Source: Azospirillum thiophilum (GTDB taxonomy: Bacteria > Pseudomonadota > Alphaproteobacteria > Azospirillales > Azospirillaceae). From it: a DNA stretch of 64,000 nt. Where the stretch lies: assembly GCF_001305595.1 (NCBI RefSeq), contig NZ_CP012402.1:765001-829000 (forward strand), in the 5' to 3' direction. A program made the position numbers and the translations under genes. Below, one piece after another: positions 1-8,010 of this stretch. The stretch's first letter is position 1, and every line of letters begins with the position of its first letter. A model generated the notes under the pieces. It was given only the letters and a program-made list of their open reading frames with translations, made no database searches and had not been told where the DNA came from.

Positions 1-233
1 ACCGACACCGGCAGCCCGGCCGCCAGCGCCGACAGTCGCGCGACGTTGCCGCCGGGGCCGACCGCGTTGCCGAGCACGACGTCATCCACCTCGCCCGGAT
101 CGATCCCGGCGTCGGCGAGCACGGCTTGGATGACGGGCGCGGCGAGGTCCTGGACGGGCAGGTCGCGCAGGGAGCCGCCGATGCGGCCGACCGCAGTGCG
201 GCGTGCCGCGACGATGATCGGGCGGCCGGTCAT
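1..233 (-). CDS. Thiolase (acetyl-CoA acetyltransferase), N-terminal part, cut by window edge
   Basis: The visible 77 residues begin MTGRPIIVAARRTAVGRIGG and continue with a DLAAPVIQAVLADAGI stretch and a DDVVLGNAVGPGGNVAR stretch, the usual opening of the thiolase fold (biosynthetic or degradative acetyl-CoA acyltransferase). The catalytic cysteine should lie just beyond the left edge and is not visible. The start codon overlaps the stop of the acyl-CoA ligase by four bases (ATGA), so the two are translationally coupled. Thiolases exchange acyl groups on CoA; together with the ligase and the biotin transporter upstream, a role in activating and processing an acyl precursor is likely but is inference. 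Confidence 0.85.
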   Translation of the reverse strand, partial: MTGRPIIVAARRTAVGRIGGSLRDLPVQDLAAPVIQAVLADAGIDPGEVDDVVLGNAVGPGGNVARLSALAAGLPVS

Positions 234-1711
234 TCCAGTGTCTCCAGCCTACCCGCAATCGCCCGGTCACGCACATCCGCCCGCGCGATCTTGCCGCTGC
301 CGGTCAGCGGCATGTCCGCCGCTGCGAAGACCCGTCGCGGTGCCTTGTAGCCTTCCAGCCGTTGATGGCACCAACTGCGCAGATCTGCCAGCGATGCACG
401 TTGCGCCCCCCGCCACCACACCACAGCCGACACGGTATCACCCCAATAGGGGTCGGGCAGGGCGAAGACCACCGCCTCGGCCACTGCCGGATGAGCCCGC
501 AGCGACGCTTCGACCTCTGCCGGATAGACGTTCAGGCCGCCGGTGATGACCATGTCGCCGGCCCGGCCGACCAGCCGCAGCCAACCCTTGGCATCGATCC
601 AGCCGTAATCGCCGACCGTGCCCCATCCGTCACTCTCCCGGAAGCCGGCGCTGTCGGCAGTCCCGAGATAACCATCGCTCAGCATGCCGCTGCGAACCCA
701 GACGGTGCCGGGCCGGCCCTGCTCGACCGGGTTGCCGTCATCGTCGCGCAGGCTGAGTTCCACGCCGTGGAAAGGGCGGCCGACGCTGTCCGCAGGGGCG
801 CCTTCGTGCGACGAGCGCAGGCTGACAAAGCTCAATTCCGATGCGCCGTAATATTCCAGAATCGCGGCCTCGGGGCAGAGTACGGTCAGCCGCTCATGCA
901 CCGCTGGTGCGAGCTTCGCCCCGGAACAGACCACCCGTTTCAGGAGAGGGAAGCGTCGACCATCACGTTCCGCGGCATCCAGGATGCCGACCAGCATGGT
1001 CGGGACCAGCACCAGCGTGGTGATGTCGCTCTCTTCCAGCCGGGCTGCGGCATCGGCGGCATCGAATTTGGGTTGCACCCACACCGTCGCACCGGCCGAC
1101 AGTCCTTCCACCAAGCCATAGAGACCCAGGCCGTGGACAAGCGGCCCGGGCACCAGCACGGTATCGCTGGGGCCGATGCCGAACTCCACCCGGCTTGCCT
1201 CCAGCGTAGCCAGCCATGATCCCTGGTTGCGGATGAAAGCCTTCGGTCGGCCGGTGGTGCCGGAGGTGAAGCCGACCAGGAACGGAGTCTTCGGGTCCAC
1301 CGTGGGAATGCTCCAGCCCGCCGGTTGCGCCGCAATCCAGGCGGCGGCGGCTTCGGCGGTCAGATGCAGGTCGGGACGGAGCGTTTCAAGCGCTGCAGCG
1401 GCCTGCCCGGCACTCCATTTCGGGTCGAGCAACCCGACGACGCCCCCGGCCGCGACGGTGCCAAGGAACAAGACCGGCAACTCTGGCCGATTGCCGAGGC
1501 TCAGGGCGACGCGGGGGGGCTTCCCATCGGACCGCAGTGCGGACACTCCGGCGCCCACCCGTCGCACCTGCTCCAGCAACCGGCCATAGCACAGCTTCAC
1601 ACCGTCGACGATCAGTGCCGGATGTCCGGGATCGTCTTCGGCGACCTTCGCAAAGGCGCGCGCGAGGTTGTCCAACCCGGTGAACTCTCCGGTTACGGGT
1701 CGATCAGGCAT
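230..1711 (-). CDS. AMP-dependent acyl-CoA ligase (class I adenylate-forming enzyme)
   Basis: About 493 residues. The phosphate-binding motif GFTSGTTGRPKAF lies near residue 150, followed by the YYGASELSF core motif, a TGGLNVYPAEVEASL hinge and the C-terminal catalytic lysine region GSGKIARADV, so all motifs of a working acyl-adenylate/CoA ligase are present. It would activate a carboxylic acid with ATP and join it to CoA; the acid is not shown by the sequence. The start chosen (MPDRPVTGEF) overlaps the end of bioY by 8 bases; a GTG 21 bases upstream would add seven residues and neither has a strong ribosome site. It lies between bioY and a thiolase, an arrangement like Bacillus yhfU-yhfT-yhfS. 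Confidence 0.88.
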   Translation of the reverse strand: MPDRPVTGEFTGLDNLARAFAKVAEDDPGHPALIVDGVKLCYGRLLEQVRRVGAGVSALRSDGKPPRVALSLGNRPELPVLFLGTVAAGGVVGLLDPKWSAGQAAAALETLRPDLHLTAEAAAAWIAAQPAGWSIPTVDPKTPFLVGFTSGTTGRPKAFIRNQGSWLATLEASRVEFGIGPSDTVLVPGPLVHGLGLYGLVEGLSAGATVWVQPKFDAADAAARLEESDITTLVLVPTMLVGILDAAERDGRRFPLLKRVVCSGAKLAPAVHERLTVLCPEAAILEYYGASELSFVSLRSSHEGAPADSVGRPFHGVELSLRDDDGNPVEQGRPGTVWVRSGMLSDGYLGTADSAGFRESDGWGTVGDYGWIDAKGWLRLVGRAGDMVITGGLNVYPAEVEASLRAHPAVAEAVVFALPDPYWGDTVSAVVWWRGAQRASLADLRSWCHQRLEGYKAPRRVFAAADMPLTGSGKIARADVRDRAIAGRLETLE

Positions 1712-2252
1712 GGATCGGCAGGATGCCGGCACGGCGGACGGCGGCGGCAGCGACCGCTGCGATTCCAGCCTTTATCAGGTCGCCCGGTACGAAGGCCAGC
1801 GAGCCATAGACTGCCTTCTCGATCGGCAGGCCGGCAACCAGCCACAGCCAGGGGATGCCGCAGGCATAGACGACCAGTATCCCGCCGAGAACGCTGACCG
1901 CGAATAGGCGGACAGGATTGGCGTTGGTGGCGAAGCGCTCCGCCAGCCAGCCGGTGACGAAGGCGGCCAGCGGAAAGGCAAGCACGAAGCCGCCGGTCGG
2001 TCCCATCAGTACGCCGATGCCACCACGCCCGCCAGCCAGCAGCGGCAACCCGGCCGCGACCAGCAGCACGAACAGCAACGCGGCCAAACCGCCGCGCTTG
2101 GCGCCCAGGATGGTGCCCGCCAGCATCACCCCCAAGGTCTGCGCGGTGATCGGCACCGGGAGGAAGCCCAGGGGTATCGGCGGCGCCATGCCAAGGCCGC
2201 CGAGCAGGGCGGCGAACAGCGCACAGAGAACAAGGTCGCGGGTCGACAGCAT
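1704..2252 (-). CDS. bioY: BioY, substrate-binding (S) component of biotin ECF transporter
   Basis: 182 residues, nearly all hydrophobic, with about six membrane segments and the BioY landmarks GFLPVPITAQTLGVMLAG near residue 30 and GPTGGFVLAFPLAAFVTG near residue 85. BioY captures biotin in the inner membrane and associates with an energy-coupling factor for uptake. The ECF permease and ATPase genes lie immediately upstream on the same strand, giving the order bioM-bioN-bioY, so this is a dedicated group I ECF system. The length is normal for the family. Confidence 0.95.
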   Translation of the reverse strand: MLSTRDLVLCALFAALLGGLGMAPPIPLGFLPVPITAQTLGVMLAGTILGAKRGGLAALLFVLLVAAGLPLLAGGRGGIGVLMGPTGGFVLAFPLAAFVTGWLAERFATNANPVRLFAVSVLGGILVVYACGIPWLWLVAGLPIEKAVYGSLAFVPGDLIKAGIAAVAAAAVRRAGILPIHA

Positions 2253-2279
2253 GATGGACGCTTCCTTCGGAGGGTGACG

Positions 2280-2921
2280 TTATCGCTGAATATTCTTGGT
2301 GCTTTGACAGTCCTGATCGGCCGGGTCATAGCCGCGCGCTTCCAGCGCGGCGGTCAGATCATCGGCCATTGTGAGAATCTTAACCAGCAGCGGAACGAAC
2401 AAGGCGGCTATGTTGCGTTCGACACCGCGGGCGCGCTGAGCCATCCGCACTTCGCGCACCTGCTCGCCCAACATCGGGATGAAGCGGATGGTCAGCGCAA
2501 GCATCAGCGCCATCTTGGCCGGATTGACGCCCAGCGGGCGCATCAGGCTGAACAGCCATTCAAAGAGATCGACCATGTCCATGACGCGGGTGGTCAGCGT
2601 GACCAGCGTCGCCAGCAGGATCAGCGCGGCGAAGCGGGCGACGCCGACGGCGGTATCCTCCCAGCCGCCGCCGGCGAGCAGTGCCTGAAAACCGAACAAC
2701 AGCGTCAGCATGACGACCGGCGCCCGCAACTCGCGCAGCACCCGTCCCGCCGGCAGTCTCGCCGCGATCAGAACCGCGGTGCCGACCAGGCCGGCGGCCA
2801 TTGCTCCCCAGACGCCCGGCAGCACCAGCACCAGTGCCGTCGTCAGCAGCAGACTACCCAGTTTCGCCCCCGCCGGCAGCCGATGGATCACTGAGTCCCG
2901 GTGAAGATAAAGCCCCAGCAT
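2280..2921 (-). CDS. bioN: BioN, energy-coupling factor transmembrane (T) protein
   Basis: 213 residues with four to five hydrophobic segments and the EcfT/CbiQ cytoplasmic coupling region, where an RFIPMLGEQVREVRMAQRARG stretch near residue 145 carries the Ala-Arg-Gly motif that contacts the ATPase. It links ATP hydrolysis by BioM to conformational change of BioY. The start ATG shares one base with the stop of bioM (TGATG), indicating translational coupling. The gap to bioY is 27 bases. Confidence 0.93.
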   Translation of the reverse strand: MLGLYLHRDSVIHRLPAGAKLGSLLLTTALVLVLPGVWGAMAAGLVGTAVLIAARLPAGRVLRELRAPVVMLTLLFGFQALLAGGGWEDTAVGVARFAALILLATLVTLTTRVMDMVDLFEWLFSLMRPLGVNPAKMALMLALTIRFIPMLGEQVREVRMAQRARGVERNIAALFVPLLVKILTMADDLTAALEARGYDPADQDCQSTKNIQR

Positions 2922-3595
2922 CAGCCGAGCCGCTCGACATAGGCCGGCACGGCCAAGGCAGGCGGACCGTCGGCGACGATGCGGCCGTCCTCCAGCACCA
3001 GCGCCCGGTCGAAATCCATCACCATGTCGAGGTCGTGGGTGACGACGATGACGGTTTGCGGCAAGCCCCGCAGCAGTTCGACCACTTTGCGGCGGTTGCG
3101 CAGGTCGAGCAGGGTAGTGGGTTCGTCGAAGATCACATAGGCCGGCTCCAGCACCAGCACACCGGCGATGGCGAGCAATTGCTTTTCGCCGCCGCTCATC
3201 TGGTGCGCCGGTTGATGGCGGTAGCTGTCGAGGCCATAGCGCTCCAGCGCCACCGACACCCGGCGGGCGATTTCGGGCTTTGGCAGCTTGCGAGCCTTCA
3301 GGCCGAAGGCAAGGTCTTCTTCCACAGTCGGATAGACGATCTGGGTGTCGGGATTCTGGAAGACGAAGCCGACCCGCTGGCGTACCGCGCGTCCATCGGT
3401 CCGGGTATCCAGCCCGTCCACGCTCACGTTGCCGGCGTTCGGCACGATCAGGCCATTCAACAGCCGCGCCAGTGTGCTCTTGCCCGAGCCGTTGCCGCCG
3501 AGGATGGCGATGCGTCGCTCCGCCAGCTGCAGGGAAAGGTCGTGCAGCACGGGACGGTCGCCATAGGCGTGGGTGATGGACCGGAGTTCGATCAT
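2921..3595 (-). CDS. bioM: BioM, ECF transporter ATPase for biotin uptake
   Basis: 224 residues with Walker [10 protein letters not shown] near residue 34, Q-loop [13 protein letters not shown] signature MSGGEKQ near residue 133, Walker B YVIFDEPT and switch histidine VVTHD. The Q-loop FQNPDxQ is typical of ECF ATPases rather than of importer ATPases with binding proteins. It is the first gene of the biotin operon; the upstream leader holds an 8-base inverted repeat that may be a regulator site. No BioR-type TTATMKATAA site was found in the leader. Confidence 0.93.
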   Translation of the reverse strand: MIELRSITHAYGDRPVLHDLSLQLAERRIAILGGNGSGKSTLARLLNGLIVPNAGNVSVDGLDTRTDGRAVRQRVGFVFQNPDTQIVYPTVEEDLAFGLKARKLPKPEIARRVSVALERYGLDSYRHQPAHQMSGGEKQLLAIAGVLVLEPAYVIFDEPTTLLDLRNRRKVVELLRGLPQTVIVVTHDLDMVMDFDRALVLEDGRIVADGPPALAVPAYVERLG

Positions 3596-3608
3596 CGACG
3601 GGCGCTGG

Positions 3609-3644
3609 ACTTTCGCGTTGCGATTCTGTTGCGCATGCGAAAGT
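3609..3644. promoter_or_regulatory. Inverted repeat in leader of biotin operon
   Basis: ACTTTCGC at 3609-3616 is exactly inverted as GCGAAAGT at 3637-3644, 14 bases upstream of the bioM start. The 20-base spacer repeats the theme (two copies of TTGCG). The position fits an operator or a leader stem-loop. Which regulator uses it cannot be told from the sequence. Confidence 0.35.
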
Positions 3645-3817
3645 TACTTAGCCGGTTTGCAGGCGGGGTGCCAGGGGTGAGGTAGCCAATGCCGCAATCA
3701 ATGCTTTTCCGCCCCCATTTCCTAGGCCGGCGGGCATGGGCCCACCACGATACCGGAAAACCCTCCCGTCCGCGGAGCAGCGAGGGAAATCCTGAAACTA
3801 TAAAGAAAACCAATTCG

Positions 3818-4645
3818 TTAGAAGCTGTTCCTCTCATGGTAGGTTTGGAGGAACTGCTTCAACCTCGGTTCTGCGCATTCGTGGAATACGTCGCGCGGCG
3901 TGCCAAAGGCGGCGATTCGGCCATGATCGAGGAAGGCCACCTTGTCGGCGACGTTGGCGGCAAATCCCATTTCGTGCGTCACCACCACCATGGTCATGCC
4001 GTCGGCCGCCAGATCGCGCATGACCTGCAACACCTCGCCCACCAATTCGGGGTCGAGCGCGGAGGTCGGTTCGTCGAACAGCATCAGATGGGGTTCCATC
4101 GCGATGACGCGGGCGATTGCGACGCGCTGCTGCTGGCCGCCGGACAGGCGGGCTGGATAGCTGTCGGCTTTGGCGGACAGACCGACGCGCTCGAGCATCT
4201 GGCGGGCACGGGCCGCGGCTGCGGCCTTGTCCATGCCGCGGACCTGTACCAGCGCCTCCGCCACATTCTCCAGCGCGGTCATGTGGGGCCACAGGTTGAA
4301 CTGCTGGAACACCATGCCGACGTTGCGGCGCAAAGTCCGCAGGTCGCGGTTGGACAGGCGGCGACGCGGGGTGCCTTCGCTGTAACCGACCAGCTTGCCT
4401 TCGATGCGAATCTCGCCGCGGTCATACACTTCCAGGAAGTTGATGCAGCGCAGCAACGTGCTTTTGCCCGATCCGCTTGGGCCGATCAGGCAGACGACCT
4501 CCGACTTGTTGACGGTCAGGTCGATGTCGCGCAACACCTCGTTGGTGCCGAAGCTCTTGCCGACGCTGCGGATCGAGACCATCGGCACGGTGTCCGTGCC
4601 GGAGGAAGCGCGGGGCGGGGTGGTGGTTTCGGAAACGGCGATCAT
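3818..4645 (-). CDS. Polar amino-acid ABC transporter ATPase (HisP/GlnQ family)
   Basis: 275 residues starting [11 protein letters not shown]. Walker [10 protein letters not shown] lies near residue 56, the Q-loop is [10 protein letters not shown], the signature is [14 protein letters not shown] near residue 160 and Walker B is [12 protein letters not shown], followed by the switch histidine [16 protein letters not shown] after the Q-loop is characteristic of the amino-acid (PAAT) importer ATPases. The start ATG shares one base with the stop of the upstream permease. It is the last gene of a complete operon; no clear terminator was seen in the 222 bases before bioM. Confidence 0.94.
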   Translation of the reverse strand: MIAVSETTTPPRASSGTDTVPMVSIRSVGKSFGTNEVLRDIDLTVNKSEVVCLIGPSGSGKSTLLRCINFLEVYDRGEIRIEGKLVGYSEGTPRRRLSNRDLRTLRRNVGMVFQQFNLWPHMTALENVAEALVQVRGMDKAAAAARARQMLERVGLSAKADSYPARLSGGQQQRVAIARVIAMEPHLMLFDEPTSALDPELVGEVLQVMRDLAADGMTMVVVTHEMGFAANVADKVAFLDHGRIAAFGTPRDVFHECAEPRLKQFLQTYHERNSF

Positions 4646-5349
4646 CACGCCCTCGCGGTTGCGGTCTGGGTCGGGGAGCCCTGCGGCGACGCATGGGTAA
4701 GGAAACGGGTGACGCGGGCCTCCAGCCGACGGCCCAGGCGCGACACCACCTCCACCAGCAGCCAGTAGAACAGCGCCATGCCCAGGATGGTCTCGAAGGT
4801 GGCAAAGGTTTCCGCCGCCATGGTCTGCATCTCGTACATCAATTCCGGCACGGTGATGATCGACAGAACCACCGTTTCCTTGGTCAGGATCGCCATCATG
4901 TTGACGATGGCCGGCACGGTCGAGACCAGCATCGCCGGCACGATCACCCGGCGCAGGATTGCGCTGTAGGACATGCCGAGGCTGAGCGCCGCCTCCACCT
5001 GTCCCTTCGGAACGGATTGATAGCCGGCGCGGAAGATCTCGGCGAAATAGGCGCTGCCGTAGATGCCCAGCGCAAGGATGCCGGCCGCCGTCGCCTCCAG
5101 CCGCAGGCCGATGGACGGACCGCCGCTGTAGAGCAGGAACAGCTGGATCAGGAATGGCGTGCCGCGGATCACCTCGACATAGGCACGGATGATCCAGCGT
5201 AGCGGCTTGAACGGCAGTTGTCGCAGCAGCATCAAGGCAAAGCCCAGCACGATGCCGATGGCGCAGCCGGCCCCCCAGCACAGAATGGTGACGCCGAAGC
5301 CGCGCAGCAGCGCCGGGCCGTACTGGACCAGCAGGGAAAGATCGAGCAT
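4645..5349 (-). CDS. Amino-acid ABC transporter permease (HisM/GlnP type)
   Basis: 234 residues starting [20 protein letters not shown]. Typical layout of a His/Glu/Gln/Arg/opine permease: N-terminal helix, then an [20 protein letters not shown] region near residue 65 and the EAA-type coupling loop around [20 protein letters not shown] near residue 125. The start lies four bases after the stop of the other permease, so the two are coupled. It should pair with the neighbouring permease as a heterodimer. Confidence 0.93.
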   Translation of the reverse strand: MLDLSLLVQYGPALLRGFGVTILCWGAGCAIGIVLGFALMLLRQLPFKPLRWIIRAYVEVIRGTPFLIQLFLLYSGGPSIGLRLEATAAGILALGIYGSAYFAEIFRAGYQSVPKGQVEAALSLGMSYSAILRRVIVPAMLVSTVPAIVNMMAILTKETVVLSIITVPELMYEMQTMAAETFATFETILGMALFYWLLVEVVSRLGRRLEARVTRFLTHASPQGSPTQTATARA

Positions 5350-5353
5350 CGCA

Positions 5354-6001
5354 TCAACCCTGTTGCAACCGGCGTTCGACCAGCGTGCCGAACAGGGCCA
5401 GCGCGCCGTTGATCGCCAGGTAGATGACGCCCGCCGCAAGATAGATTTCGAGCGGGCGGAAGTTGCTGGCCGAAATGGTCTGGCTCGTCCGCGTCAACTC
5501 AGCCACACCGACGACCGAGATCAGCGAGGACGCCTTCAGCAGCAGAATCAACTCGTTGACCAGGGCCGGCACAGAAATCCGGAAGGCCTGCGGCAGCAGG
5601 ATGCGGATCCAGATCGCTGCGCCGGGGAAGCCGAGTGCCAATGCCGCCTCCGACTGGCCGTGGGGCACCGCATTGAGCGCCCCCCGGTAGATCTCCGACA
5701 CATAGGCGCCGGAGGCGAGGCCCAGCGCTGCGATGGAGGCCACGAGCGGAGGCACGTCGATGCCGACAAGCGGCAACATGTAGTAGATCAGCAAAAGCTG
5801 GATCAGCAGCGGCACACCGCGGAAAAAACTGACATAGACCCCGCCGGCCATGTCCGCCGCCCGTCCGCCGGATTGACGCGCCACGCAGACAAGCACGCCG
5901 ATGACCTGCCCCAGCAGCACGCCGAGCAGCGAGACCCAGACGGTCGTGACGGCCGCCCCCAGCAGATGGGGAAAGGCGTCGATGATGACGCTGAACTTCA
6001 T
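5354..6001 (-). CDS. Amino-acid ABC transporter permease (HisQ/GlnP type)
   Basis: 215 residues with about five membrane segments, the family stretch YVSFFRGVPLLIQLLLIYYM near residue 53 and the coupling loop QSEAALALGFPGAAIWIRIL near residue 115. It forms the membrane channel with the following permease. A strong stem-loop lies just upstream, between it and the binding-protein gene. Confidence 0.93.
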   Translation of the reverse strand: MKFSVIIDAFPHLLGAAVTTVWVSLLGVLLGQVIGVLVCVARQSGGRAADMAGGVYVSFFRGVPLLIQLLLIYYMLPLVGIDVPPLVASIAALGLASGAYVSEIYRGALNAVPHGQSEAALALGFPGAAIWIRILLPQAFRISVPALVNELILLLKASSLISVVGVAELTRTSQTISASNFRPLEIYLAAGVIYLAINGALALFGTLVERRLQQG

Positions 6002-6031
6002 CGAATGGGCCTTTGTCGGCAGGGCCGGGAC

Positions 6032-6064
6032 TCCTTCCCTCTCTCAATGGAAGAGAGGGAAGGA
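6032..6064. repeat. Perfect 13-bp stem-loop between binding-protein and permease genes
   Basis: TCCTTCCCTCTCT at 6032-6044 pairs exactly with AGAGAGGGAAGGA at 6052-6064, leaving a 7-base loop. It lies right after the binding-protein stop on the transcribed strand and has no T-run. Such structures usually protect or process the message so that more binding protein than permease is made. It shares the CCCTCT/AGAGGG core with stem-loops at 14425-14447 and 48852-48888. Confidence 0.7.
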
Positions 6065-6074
6065 TGCGACTTTC

Positions 6075-6920
6075 TTAGAGCTGCGGTTCCGGAACCGTGG
6101 TCGGCAGCTCCTGCGAGACGCCGAACCACTTCTTTTGAATGCTGGCCATCCGGCCGTCCTTCTGGATCTTCACCAAGGCGGCGTTGACCGCTTCGATCAG
6201 GCTCTTGTCATCGTCGCTCGGCCGACCGACCCAGGAGAAGTAGGAGGGCTTGCCGAAGGGCGGCAGGACGACGGCGAATGTCTCCTTGCGCTGCGCAGCG
6301 GCGAAAGCGAGATTCGGCAGCGAGTTGACCGACGCATCGACGCGGCCGGCGGCGAGGTCGGCGTAGGACTGGTTGCTGTCGACATACTCGCGCACATCCG
6401 GCGGGGTCGGCAGGGTCTGGCCGAACTCCTTGACCTGCGCCAGCTGGGAAGTGCCCTTTCCGCCACCGACCTTCTTGCCGGCGATGTCTTCCGGCTTGTT
6501 GATGCTCTTGTCGTCGGCGCGCTTCATGATCGCGGCAGTCGCCTCGGAAATCGGAACGGTGAAGGAGTAGCGCTTCATACGCTCCTTGGTGATGGTGACG
6601 GGCGCGATGACCAGATCGAACTTCTTGGCCTCCAGGCCCGGCAGGACGCTGGTCCAGGGCAGGTCGATATACTTGGGCTTGACGCCCAGCTCCTTCGCCA
6701 CCTCGTCGATCAGGTCGCGGTCGACGCCTTTGTATTCGTTGTTTTCAAGGAAATCGAAGGGTGGGAACTGCATTTCGGTGGCGACCGTGATGACTCCTGC
6801 CTTCTTGACGTCGGCCAACGTGTCAGCCATCGCCGTGCCGGCGGTTGCACCGGCGACCAGCAGCGTGGCGCCCAGCAGTGCTGCCTTGAACATCGTGCGA
6901 ACCATGCCCTTGCTCTCCAT
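6075..6920 (-). CDS. Periplasmic amino-acid-binding protein (SBP family 3)
   Basis: About 281 residues beginning MESKGMVRTMFKAALLGATL, with a Sec signal peptide ending at AMA-DTLADV. The mature start VKKAGVITVATEMQFPPFDF, then YKGVDRDLIDEVAKELG near residue 60 and GGKGTSQLAQVKEFG, are standard for the polar amino-acid binding proteins. The chosen ATG has a GGGG about ten bases upstream; starts at 6929 or 6905 are also possible. The ligand is unknown; the HutC-type regulator next door makes histidine or a related compound a fair guess. Confidence 0.92.
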   Translation of the reverse strand: MESKGMVRTMFKAALLGATLLVAGATAGTAMADTLADVKKAGVITVATEMQFPPFDFLENNEYKGVDRDLIDEVAKELGVKPKYIDLPWTSVLPGLEAKKFDLVIAPVTITKERMKRYSFTVPISEATAAIMKRADDKSINKPEDIAGKKVGGGKGTSQLAQVKEFGQTLPTPPDVREYVDSNQSYADLAAGRVDASVNSLPNLAFAAAQRKETFAVVLPPFGKPSYFSWVGRPSDDDKSLIEAVNAALVKIQKDGRMASIQKKWFGVSQELPTTVPEPQL

Positions 6921-6970
6921 CGTGAACATACCCCTGTTGCGGCCGGCGGATGAGGCCGGTCCTTTTGTGT

Positions 6971-7792
6971 TTACAAATTCAACTCGGTCGCACTGTCGGT
7001 GATCGACGAGCCGCTCAGGCTGAAGCGGTCGCCGACCGAGAGGAAATGAACCAGCGTGATCGGCCGATTGAGATGCACGGTTTGCCGACGGATGGACAGG
7101 CAGGCCGTACCGGCCTCCACACCCAGCAGTGCCGCCATGTCTCCAGTCGCGTTTACAGCGCGCACTGTATGCTCGGCCGATGACCAGGGCACCCTGTCGA
7201 CCAGCCAACGGCTGGGCGCCGTACTTTCGAACGACTCCTCAGCGACCTCCGGCACCGCATCGAGATTGAGCAGACGGCGCTCGTGCTGGATCGGTGTGCC
7301 ATCACTGAAATGCAGGCATTCCAGTGCCAGTATCGGCGTACCGTCCGGCAGGTCCGGCCAGCGGATACCCTCGCCGTTGCGAAGGCTCCTGCGTTCCCGG
7401 ATGCGGAATTCATACACACGCCCTTCGCGCGCGACAACGTCGCCGATGTCCTCGATGGGAAGGGCGAAGCGGTCGCGGCGGCCGGTGGCGACGAAGGTGC
7501 CGGCCCGGCGGCGGCGGACCAGGAAGCCTTCGCGCGCCAGCAGCGCGATGGCCTTGTTGACGGTCTGGCGGGAAACGCCGTAGAGCGCCGACAACTCCGC
7601 TTCGTTGGGCAGGCGCTCACCGCTTTGCCAGCGCCCGCGCAGGATCTGGCCGGCGACGGCGCGCTTGATCTGGTCGAACAGCGGGCCCTTTCCATCGAGC
7701 GCGAGGCCGTCGAGCGCAAGGCTCTCCGGCTTGCGTGCCGGCCCGCCAAATCCATCCTGTCCGGTCAGGCCTTGCCGTGCCAACCCCTGCAC
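6971..7792 (-). CDS. GntR-family transcriptional regulator, HutC subfamily (wHTH plus UTRA)
   Basis: About 273 residues from a GTG start preceded by GGAG with 6-base spacing; an in-frame ATG at 7873 would add 27 residues but would place the palindrome at 7838-7847 inside the coding region. The DNA-binding domain runs from GPLFDQIKRAVAGQILRG through GERLPNEAELSALYGVSRQTV (near residues 34-75), followed by a UTRA ligand domain from about residue 120, including a PDGTPILALECLHFSDGTPI stretch. HutC-type regulators repress catabolic and uptake genes and release on binding a metabolite. It is first in line with the transporter genes and probably controls them and itself. Confidence 0.88.
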   Translation of the reverse strand: MQGLARQGLTGQDGFGGPARKPESLALDGLALDGKGPLFDQIKRAVAGQILRGRWQSGERLPNEAELSALYGVSRQTVNKAIALLAREGFLVRRRRAGTFVATGRRDRFALPIEDIGDVVAREGRVYEFRIRERRSLRNGEGIRWPDLPDGTPILALECLHFSDGTPIQHERRLLNLDAVPEVAEESFESTAPSRWLVDRVPWSSAEHTVRAVNATGDMAALLGVEAGTACLSIRRQTVHLNRPITLVHFLSVGDRFSLSGSSITDSATELNL

Positions 7793-7836
7793 CCCGCTCT
7801 CCGCGCCGCGCTGCGATATGACGTTTCGAAGATAAT

Positions 7837-7847
7837 GTATGTACATA
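7837..7847. promoter_or_regulatory. Candidate operator for the GntR/HutC-type regulator
   Basis: TATGTACATA at 7838-7847 is a perfect 10-base palindrome, and GTATGTAC at 7837-7844 differs by one base from the HutC-subfamily pattern GT-N-TA-N-AC as I recall it. It sits about 45 bases upstream of the GTG start used here, in the space between this regulator and the divergent pqiABC genes. Confidence 0.45.
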
Positions 7848-8010
7848 ATCCGACGGTCAATCGTGAATTCCACGCTTGGTCCCTGCCAATGCCTTTCCTT
7901 GCTGCATCGCAGCAGATTTTCGCCTATTCCCTTTGCCAGGGCTTGTGTTGCAGCTCAAAAAAGCCAATTGGAGTGCGGGTTTTCCTGATGGAATCGGTTC
8001 GAGTGCTTGC

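Noticed and set aside
3592..3837. Open frame of about 80 codons on the minus strand between bioM and the ABC ATPase.
   Set aside because: Its codon pattern and composition do not look like a protein, no ribosome site precedes it, and it covers the operator-like dyad and leader.
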